Shown here: positions 5,187 through 9,627 of the stretch, piece after piece | Numbering within the stretch: position 1 is the stretch's first letter | Layout: each line of letters starts with the position of its first letter | Source: Planctomycetota bacterium | GTDB lineage: Bacteria > Planctomycetota > Planctomycetia > Pirellulales > Thermoguttaceae | Length of the DNA: 9,627 nucleotides | Assembly: GCA_021784975.1 (NCBI GenBank) | Contig: JAJYGU010000284.1 | Coordinates: 1 to 9,627 of the forward strand | Direction of reading: 5' to 3' | Translations under genes and position numbers: made by a program | Notes under the pieces: generated by a model | What the model was told of the DNA's origin: nothing | The model's database searches: none | The model's input: the letters and a program-made list of their open reading frames with translations, nothing else

Positions 5187-6131
5187 ATGCACGAGCCCCA
5201 GAAGCTGCGCATCTTGATACGGACTCACCAGGAGTCGCTGGCGCGGCGTTGGGCGGAAACGCTCCGGCCGCTCGCCGCGGAGCTTTGGCTGGGATCCGAC
5301 GGATTGCCGCCCGGCGCGTGCCCCGACGTGGTCGTGGCCGACGCTGTTGCCGAGGTGAGCAACTGCGGCTGCGGAATAATCCGCATCGGCGGGGCCGAGG
5401 TGAACACCGGCAGCCCGGGGACTGTCCCGATTCTTGTGGCAGGAGGCCACAAAAATGGGACTGTCCCCTTCTGCCCACCCGACGAAGTGGACCTGCCCGC
5501 CGACGCCACCGCCCGTGAACTGCTGCTGGCCTGCCGGCTGGTGGCCAGGGTTTCGCGCTTGCAGCAGCGGCTGGACGCCGAGGCGGCCCTCCGCCGCCGG
5601 TTCCGCGATGAGGCCATGACCGACCCATTGACCGGTTTGCCGAATCGCCGGGCGTGGGACGAGGGGCTGGAACGGCGGCTGGCCAGCGGCAGCCAACCGA
5701 CGCTCTGTCTGGCGATCCTCGACCTCGATCACTTCAAATCGATCAACGACATCCACGGCCATGCGGTGGGCGACCAGGTGCTCCGCCAGGCCGGCGAAGC
5801 AGCGGCGGCCAACCTGCGGCAAGCAGATCTTGTCGCCCGGCTGGGCGGCGATGAGTTCGGCCTGTTGCTGGCCCTGCCGGACGCGACCGACGCCGGTTCG
5901 GTGGTGGAGCGGCTGCGAACCGCCCTGCCGGCTCGTCTGGTGCGGCATAACTTGCCGGTAGTCACCGCCAGCGCGGGCTACCGGGTGGCCTCGCGAAACG
6001 ATTTGCCCGATGCGGAAGCTTTTTACGCTTCAGCCGACGAAGCCCTACGGTCGGCAAAGCGACTGGGACGTGACCAAACGGTGGGAACCCCCGGCCTCAC
6101 AAACGGAGTGAAAATGCAAAATGGGTCGTAA
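5187..6131 (+). CDS. Diguanylate cyclase (GGDEF) with degenerate receiver-like N-terminus and in-frame repeat insertion
   Basis: A 314-residue protein from ATG 5187. Residues 5-75 look like a degenerate receiver or sensor fold (LRILI, PDVVVADA, GCGIIRIGG). Residues 106-145 form a helical, coiled-coil-like linker, followed by a GGDEF domain: DPLTGLPNRRAW (146-157), LDLDHFKSIND (178-188), the RxxD inhibitory site at 211-214 (RQAD) and the active-site GGDEF at 220-224, with the correct 5-residue spacing. It should make c-di-GMP from two GTP and be feedback-inhibited; it is probably cytoplasmic, with no membrane segment. Residues 78-96 (GTVPILVAGGHKNGTVPFC) are the translation of hairpin repeat copy C and are not part of the fold. 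The stop TAA overlaps the next repeat (6127-6149), so the last residues may also be repeat-derived. An upstream in-frame GTG (5112) exists but lacks a ribosome binding site. Confidence 0.9.
   Translation: MHEPQKLRILIRTHQESLARRWAETLRPLAAELWLGSDGLPPGACPDVVVADAVAEVSNCGCGIIRIGGAEVNTGSPGTVPILVAGGHKNGTVPFCPPDEVDLPADATARELLLACRLVARVSRLQQRLDAEAALRRRFRDEAMTDPLTGLPNRRAWDEGLERRLASGSQPTLCLAILDLDHFKSINDIHGHAVGDQVLRQAGEAAAANLRQADLVARLGGDEFGLLLALPDATDAGSVVERLRTALPARLVRHNLPVVTASAGYRVASRNDLPDAEAFYASADEALRSAKRLGRDQTVGTPGLTNGVKMQNGS
5418..5467 (+). repeat. Hairpin repeat, copy C (50 nt), in frame within the diguanylate cyclase
   Basis: GGGACTGTCCC at 5418-5428 and 5457-5467 flank GATTCTTGTGGC / GCCACAAAAAT with loop AGGAG. 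Compared with copy A, the stem pair T-A has become G-C (GTGTC/GACAC to GTGGC/GCCAC), a compensatory change. It is read by the host gene in a stop-free frame as GTVPI, LVAGGHKN, GTVPF. AGGAGG followed 8 nt later by ATG (5455) is present in another frame. Confidence 0.92.
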
Positions 6132-6189
6132 CCCGAAGCGTAAGCGAGGCTAAGTCCTGTGGCCGTCCTCGTTGACGCTTCGGGCTACG
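6127..6189. repeat. Large inverted repeat at the diguanylate cyclase 3' end
   Basis: The left arm (23 nt, 6127-6149) begins CGTAACCCGAAGCGTAAGC. The right arm (6167-6189) is its reverse complement with three mismatches, and a 17-nt spacer separates them. The right arm is also the first unit of the tandem array that follows. The left arm contributes the TAA stop of the upstream gene. It could fold as a terminator-like hairpin in the RNA of either converging gene. Confidence 0.75.
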
Positions 6190-6318
6190 ATGTTGACGCT
6201 TCGGGCTACGATGTTGACGCTTCGGGCTACGATGTTGACGCTTCGGGCTACGATGCTGACGCTTCGGGCTACGATGCTGACGCTTCGGGCTACGATGCTG
6301 ACGCTTCGGGCTACGATG
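6172..6318. repeat. Tandem array, 7 copies of a 21-bp unit
   Basis: The core GACGCTTCGGGCTACGATG recurs exactly every 21 nt at 6174, 6195, 6216, 6237, 6258, 6279 and 6300. Units 1-4 are preceded by TT and units 5-7 by CT, so two variants are segregated into blocks. It lies between the converging ends of the diguanylate cyclase (6131) and LemA (6344) genes. As 21 is a multiple of 3 the array is open in several frames (for example DASGYDV repeats), but no gene signals are present. The lack of unique spacers rules out CRISPR. Confidence 0.95.
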
Positions 6319-6343
6319 CGGCCGTCAATCATCCGTCGTTGCG

Positions 6344-6934
6344 CTATTTTCCCGTGCCGAAGTCGACCTTGGGAACCTCTTTGGCCGGGGCTACGGCCTC
6401 GAAATAGGGCGCGTTGGCGGTGAACCCACGCAGAGAGGCCACGAAGCTGGCCGGGAACTGGCGGACGGCGGTGTTGTAGGCGCGGGCCGCGTCGTTATAC
6501 CGCTGCCGTTCCACCGCGATGCGGTTCTCCGTGCCGGCCAACTCATATTGGAGGTCGCGAAAGTTGGCGTTGGCCTTCAGATCGGGATACCGCTCGACCA
6601 CCAGCAGCAAGCGGGAAAGCCCGCCTTCCAACTGATCGGCCGCCTTGACTTTTTCGTCAATCGTCTTCGCACTCCCCCACTGGCTTCGCAGCCGGGTGAC
6701 TTCCTCGAGCACGCCCTTTTCGTGGGCGGCGTAGCCCTTCACCGTGTTGACCAGGTTGGGAATCAGGTCATAGCGTCGCTGCAATACCGTCTCCACCTGC
6801 CCCCACTGGGAATGGACATTCTCCTGCAAGGCCACGAGATTATTGTTGATGCCGATGAACCCGGCGATCATCACGATAATCATTATTCCGATCGCGGCCA
6901 CCACGCCCAACACGATTACGAGGCCTTTCTTCAT
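6344..6934 (-). CDS. LemA-family membrane protein
   Basis: A 196-residue protein, normal LemA length. Residues 4-27 form one N-terminal membrane segment (LVIVLGVVAAIGIMIIVMIAG). The rest is the long helical LemA domain: NNLVALQENVHSQWGQVETVLQ (in part), RRYDLIPNLVNTVKGYA, ENRIAVERQRYNDAARAYN, then the FPASFVASL region. Members are anchored with the helical domain outside and are common beside TPM proteins; the molecular function is unsettled. The start ATG 6934 has GAGGAG 7 nt upstream, and that sequence overlaps the TGA stop of the nucleotidyltransferase gene (TGAGGAG), so translation is probably coupled. Last gene of the minus-strand cluster. Confidence 0.95.
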   Translation of the reverse strand: MKKGLVIVLGVVAAIGIMIIVMIAGFIGINNNLVALQENVHSQWGQVETVLQRRYDLIPNLVNTVKGYAAHEKGVLEEVTRLRSQWGSAKTIDEKVKAADQLEGGLSRLLLVVERYPDLKANANFRDLQYELAGTENRIAVERQRYNDAARAYNTAVRQFPASFVASLRGFTANAPYFEAVAPAKEVPKVDFGTGK

Positions 6935-6945
6935 GGCAACGCTCC

Positions 6946-7659
6946 TCAGGTCTGGGGATGAAGGTGACGGTCGATGGCCTCGGTCACCCGTTCGATGGTT
7001 TTCAGGTACGATTCGAAAAGGGTCGGCACGGAGATTTTCCGTGCGCTGGCTCGCCGGTGTTTGAGATCATGGACCGTCAACAGCGGCTGCGGGTCAAAGG
7101 AGATGTGCTTGGCCAAAAGCGGCAGGGCATCGAGCTTCGCCGCCGGCACTTCCGCTTGGAACAGCCGCAGGGCGGCACGAAAAAGGACCAGGAACCCGGC
7201 CAGCGAGGAGCTGAGCAAGGCCGCCACGTGCCGTGACTTGCCGCCGGTCAACAGGTATCCTTCGCGCAGGGCCAGCAGCTTTTCTTTCAGTTCTCGTTCC
7301 ACTTGCAGCCGCAGTTGCTCTTGGTCGACAGTCAGGTCCGCCAAAGGATCATCGCCAAAAAGCACCCGCCGCGACTGCCGCATGTCCAACAGCTCGATGG
7401 GGAAGATGTCGGCCGAGCTGCGCAGTTGGCCGCGGGCAAACAGCAACGGCGGCCGGTGGCCGGCCTTGGTCCATTGGGCTGACGGCCTGACCAGGGCGTT
7501 CAGTTCCGCCACGCCCACACCGTCGATCACCAGCAGCACGTTGTAGTTCGACCGGCCGAGGACGAAATCACCGGCGGCCGCCGAACCGTAGAGGATGGCA
7601 GAGCACAGTTTTCCGGGCAGGGCCTTTTTGACCTGTTCGACCAGCTCTTCGGGAGTCAT
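6946..7659 (-). CDS. Nucleotidyltransferase-fold protein with altered active site
   Basis: A 237-residue protein from ATG 7659 (MTPEELVEQV). Residues 20-45 (SAILYGSAAAGDFVLGRSNY, then NVLLVID) match the N-terminal GS motif of polymerase-beta-type nucleotidyltransferases. The usual metal-binding D-x-D after the GS motif appears as N38-Y-N40, so catalysis may be lost or altered. The remainder is helical with no domain I can name (SRHVAALLSSSLAGFLVLFRAAL; FESYLKTIERVTEAIDRHL). Start choice: homology begins at MTPEEL, and AAAGGA lies 8 nt before 7659. An ATG at 7668 and one at 7704 are also in frame; the latter has a strong AGGAGG 8 nt upstream but lies inside hairpin repeat D and would add 15 residues (MGLSLSASPSERMNV). 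It lies between TPM and LemA genes, 11 nt from LemA. Function unknown. Confidence 0.8.
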   Translation of the reverse strand: MTPEELVEQVKKALPGKLCSAILYGSAAAGDFVLGRSNYNVLLVIDGVGVAELNALVRPSAQWTKAGHRPPLLFARGQLRSSADIFPIELLDMRQSRRVLFGDDPLADLTVDQEQLRLQVERELKEKLLALREGYLLTGGKSRHVAALLSSSLAGFLVLFRAALRLFQAEVPAAKLDALPLLAKHISFDPQPLLTVHDLKHRRASARKISVPTLFESYLKTIERVTEAIDRHLHPQT

Positions 7660-7691
7660 TACGTTCATCCTTTCGCTAGGTGAGGCAGAAA

Positions 7692-7741
7692 GGGACAGTC
7701 CCATTTTTCTGACCTCCTCTCAGGAAAATTGGGACAGTCCC
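7692..7741 (-). repeat. Hairpin repeat, copy D (50 nt), between TPM and nucleotidyltransferase genes
   Basis: On plus, GGGACAGTCCC occurs at 7692-7702 and 7731-7741. In the minus (operon) orientation the order is GGGACTGTCCC, AATTTTCCTGAG, loop AGGAG, GTCAGAAAAAT, GGGACTGTCCC, with one wobble pair in the stem. It fills most of the gap between the TPM stop (7749) and the nucleotidyltransferase start. AAGGG is found at both borders (7690-7694 and 7743-7747), a possible short target duplication partly inside the repeat. Confidence 0.92.
7702..7718 (-). promoter_or_regulatory. Repeat-borne ribosome binding site and start codon
   Basis: Minus-strand AGGAGG (complement of 7713-7718) is followed after 8 nt by ATG (complement of 7702-7704). 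This ATG is in frame with the nucleotidyltransferase with no stop between. Both elements lie inside repeat D: the SD is in the hairpin loop and the A and T of the start codon pair at the stem base. Confidence 0.5.
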
Positions 7742-7748
7742 TAAGGGC

Positions 7749-8750
7749 CTACCAGCCTCCGCTGGCGCCTCCGCCGCCGGAGCATCCGCCGCCGAAGCCG
7801 CCGAACCCGCCGCCGCCACCTCCACCAAATCCGCCACCAAATCCGCCGCCACTAAAGCCGCCGAAGCCACCGCCCCCGAACCCGCCGCCACCAAAGCCCG
7901 AACCAGCCCAGTCCCAGAAAGGACTTCTGGGGCCTCGCCGAGTCCTGGTTCCTCTTTCCATATCCACTTTCGATGCGCCGAAACACCCTACGAAGAAGAC
8001 GGCGCCCATAAACAGCAACATACCAAATACCGCGCCGGACACCAAAAGAGCCACCAGAAGCGGCAGGCCGCCGATGCCGAAACCCGCCACTGCCGGAACG
8101 GCTTTCTTTCGGGCGCACGCAGCCCCAGCCGCGGCGAACCCGATAGAGACCAGCAGCAACGAAAAGAGCAAGAACAACCCGATCAGCGCCGGCGCCAGTT
8201 TAGGCCGGCCCACGGGCTGGTGCGACCTCGCCGGCTCGCCGCGCTCGATGATCGCGGCAACCCGATTGACAGCCGCGAGGATCCCGGCAGCGTAGCGATG
8301 CTGTTTGAAGGCGGGGAAGAGTTGTTCGTCGAGCACCCGGCCCGCCAGGGCGTCCGGTAGGATCGGCTCCAGTTCGTAGCCGACCTCGACCCGCGCCTTG
8401 TGCTCGTGGAGGGCCACCAGCAGCAGCACTCCGTTGTCCTTCGCTTTCTCGCCGATGCCCCACTTCTTGAACAGCTTGACCGCGAAATCGTCGATCTGGC
8501 CTCCTTCCAGCGACTTGAGCGTGACCACGGCAAATTGTGCCCCGGTCTTCTGGTTTACCTCCAGCAGCCGTTGCTCGACCACTTCTTGTTCCGTCGGCGA
8601 CAACAGCCCGGCGAAATCGCTGACCAGGCGTCCCGGTTCAGGGCGCAGCCGCTGCAACAAGGCATCCGAGGGAATAATGGCCCAGGCCGGAGAACCGCCG
8701 AAGCACGCCAGTGCTATGGCGGCAAGCAGGAGAGTGCGGAAGGACAGCAT
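7749..8750 (-). CDS. TPM-domain (YgcG/DUF477 type) membrane protein with Gly-rich tail
   Basis: A 333-residue protein from ATG 8750. Residues 1-24 form a signal peptide ending SPAWA before IIPS. The TPM domain covers about 42-170 (RLVSDFAGLLSPTEQEVVE, GAQFAVVTLKSLEG, KKWGIGEKAKDNGVLLLVA, VEVGYELEPILPDALAGRVL). Membrane segments are at about 186-208 and 229-257, and residues 283-333 are almost entirely Gly with Phe and Ser, ending GGGGASGGW, the typical end of this family. The TPM domain faces the periplasm. Related domains act in photosystem II repair in plants; the bacterial role is unclear. The start was chosen for the signal peptide; the frame runs open upstream to 8870, but that part overlaps the nitroreductase gene. 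The ribosome binding site is weak (GAGCG). The tail gives a CCGCC-rich low-complexity DNA stretch at 7752-7904. Confidence 0.92.
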   Translation of the reverse strand: MLSFRTLLLAAIALACFGGSPAWAIIPSDALLQRLRPEPGRLVSDFAGLLSPTEQEVVEQRLLEVNQKTGAQFAVVTLKSLEGGQIDDFAVKLFKKWGIGEKAKDNGVLLLVALHEHKARVEVGYELEPILPDALAGRVLDEQLFPAFKQHRYAAGILAAVNRVAAIIERGEPARSHQPVGRPKLAPALIGLFLLFSLLLVSIGFAAAGAACARKKAVPAVAGFGIGGLPLLVALLVSGAVFGMLLFMGAVFFVGCFGASKVDMERGTRTRRGPRSPFWDWAGSGFGGGGFGGGGFGGFSGGGFGGGFGGGGGGGFGGFGGGCSGGGGASGGW

Positions 8751-8773
8751 CGCTCGGCCACGGTCCGGCCGTA

Positions 8774-8809
8774 GGCCTGACGTTCGCTCAGGCCAGGGCA
8801 ACACCCTGG
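8774..8809. repeat. Two overlapping perfect hairpins between nitroreductase and TPM genes
   Basis: GGCCTGA (8774-8780), 7-nt loop, TCAGGCC (8788-8794) and CCAGGG (8793-8798), loop CAACA, CCCTGG (8804-8809). The stems share bases 8793-8794, so both cannot form fully at once. They fill most of the 67-nt gap after the nitroreductase stop. No T-run follows on either strand, so this may be a Rho-type or partial terminator, an mRNA-stabilising structure, or a dispersed repeat. Confidence 0.6.
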
Positions 8810-8817
8810 GGAGCGGC

Positions 8818-9627
8818 TCAGATCCAGCGGACCTCCCGGTGCTTGCGGGGAATCGCCTTGGTATAGGCATGCTTCGGGTATCCTACCATGATGGCGCTGT
8901 ATATGTTACGGTCCTCGGCGACTGCCAAATACCCGCCGATCCTCCGCGAATGGTGGGCGGCCGACCGCAGAAAGCCCACCCAGCAGGTTCCCAACCCCAT
9001 GGCGGCGGCCATGATCTCCATGTTTCGGGTGGCAATGGTACAGTTGGCGTCGGCGTCGTAATTGGTCCTCAGCCCGTGGCCGACGATTACCAGCGGCGCG
9101 TTGCGAAAGACCATTCCCGCCAGCCGGCGGTCCTTCCTGCGATTTTGGATGATGTGGTGATAGGGCGTTATCTGGCGGACCATCTCGCCGCCGAGCTTCA
9201 TTTGCACCAGCCGGCGGCCAAGTCGATTGCCAAGGTATTTCAGGCCCGCCTTCCACAAGACCTCGACCACCAGTCGTTCGAGGTCCGCCAGCGTCTTGCG
9301 GTCTTGAAGGATGAGGAAGCCCTCGGTCTGCCCGTTGGAGGCCGTGCCCGCATGAACGCCGGCCTCAATGAGTTGTTCGACCACCTTCTTGGGGACCGGT
9401 TTGTCTTGGAATGCCCGGATCGACCTCCGGGAAAGCAGGAGATTTCTGAGCTGTTCCGGCGGAACTTGGACCGGAGGGAGCGGGGCAAACTCTTCAGCGG
9501 GCAGTTCGTCGTCGGCAAGGGCAGTTTCCGGACAGATTGCCACGCAGTGGTCGCATCGACAACACTGTTGGGGATAGCGGACTTGGACTTCTCGACCGCC
9601 ATCGGCGCGGGACCTCCCCCCGTCGGC
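8818..9627 (-). CDS. Ferredoxin-nitroreductase fusion protein, 5' truncated
   Basis: On the minus strand the frame is open to the window edge; the GTG at 9543 is an internal Val codon, not the start. The visible 269 residues begin with the end of a ferredoxin domain: CCRCDHCVAICP (visible residues 22-33), a C-x2-C-x2-C-x3-CP 4Fe-4S motif. The partner motif of a two-cluster ferredoxin would lie upstream. Then follows a nitroreductase domain with the FMN-binding SRRSIRAF (66-73), AGTASNGQTEGF, FRNAPLVIVGH, GLGTCWVGF and the end GYPKHAYTKAIPRKHREVRWI (in part). Such proteins use FMN to reduce nitro groups, quinones or other substrates, here with electrons probably arriving through the Fe-S clusters; the substrate is unknown. 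It is the first visible gene of the minus-strand cluster and lies 67 nt upstream of the TPM gene. Confidence 0.92.
   Translation of the reverse strand, partial: ADGGRSRADGGREVQVRYPQQCCRCDHCVAICPETALADDELPAEEFAPLPPVQVPPEQLRNLLLSRRSIRAFQDKPVPKKVVEQLIEAGVHAGTASNGQTEGFLILQDRKTLADLERLVVEVLWKAGLKYLGNRLGRRLVQMKLGGEMVRQITPYHHIIQNRRKDRRLAGMVFRNAPLVIVGHGLRTNYDADANCTIATRNMEIMAAAMGLGTCWVGFLRSAAHHSRRIGGYLAVAEDRNIYSAIMVGYPKHAYTKAIPRKHREVRWI

Noticed and set aside
6172..6318. CRISPR array
   Set aside because: Units are contiguous 21-mers with no unique spacers and no cas genes nearby.
6159..6407. Plus-strand frame with repeated DASGYDV units, possibly a repeat protein
   Set aside because: It has only a GTG start without a ribosome binding site and runs into the antisense of LemA. 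The array is equally open in other frames because the unit is 21 nt.
7729..8295. Proline-rich plus-strand frame
   Set aside because: It is the antisense of the Gly-rich tail of the TPM protein (GGC/GCC complement).
8751..8870. Upstream extension of the TPM protein
   Set aside because: It overlaps the nitroreductase C-terminus and would bury the signal peptide behind 40 residues.

Overview
The window looks like chromosomal DNA of a GC-rich bacterium, most likely a planctomycete (Pirellulales-like). This rests on protein style (an HU protein with an Ala/Pro/Lys tail, a small TGGC lipoprotein ending in RTHGGII, the ATCase sequence type), on loosely packed genes and on abundant intergenic palindromic repeats. 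The assignment is from memory of these families and was not tested by a search.

Layout, left to right. (1) 2-2070, plus strand: the C-terminal half of a fused FAD/Fe-S/CCG-domain 2-hydroxyacid dehydrogenase, overlapping by ATGA with a YkgJ-type cysteine-cluster protein. (2) 2071-2640: a decayed zone holding a promoter, a frameshifted ParE/RelE-type toxin pseudogene and two hairpin repeats; one interrupts the toxin gene between 9-bp direct repeats. (3) 2640-2882, minus: a GlsB/YeaQ-type small membrane protein, then about 500 bp of gene-free DNA with promoter-like and palindromic sequences. (4) 3401-4070, plus: an HU-family protein and a small lipoprotein, the latter overlapping tail-to-tail with pyrB (4063-5034, minus). 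(5) 5187-6131, plus: a diguanylate cyclase carrying an in-frame copy of the hairpin repeat, followed by an inverted repeat and a 7-copy 21-bp tandem array. (6) 9627-6344, minus: a probable operon in the order ferredoxin-nitroreductase (runs off the window), TPM/YgcG protein, nucleotidyltransferase-like protein, LemA protein.

The most interesting signal is a repeat family with four full copies (2349, 2522, 5418, 7692). Each copy has two near-palindromic 11-mers, GGGACTGTCCC, flanking an A/T hairpin. Three copies are exactly 50 nt and keep the loop AGGAG(G), followed after 8 nt by ATG. The stem changes by compensatory substitution between copies. The copies sit in a pseudogene, in intergenic DNA, in frame inside a GGDEF protein, and directly upstream of (and in frame with) the nucleotidyltransferase, where the repeat could supply a ribosome binding site and start codon. 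It behaves like a small mobile palindrome that can donate either protein sequence or a translation start.

Functional links: pyrB is pyrimidine synthesis and appears to stand alone. LemA and TPM proteins are frequent neighbours in bacteria; here a nucleotidyltransferase with Asn in place of the usual catalytic Asp pair lies between them and is coupled to LemA through a TGAGGAG stop/SD overlap.
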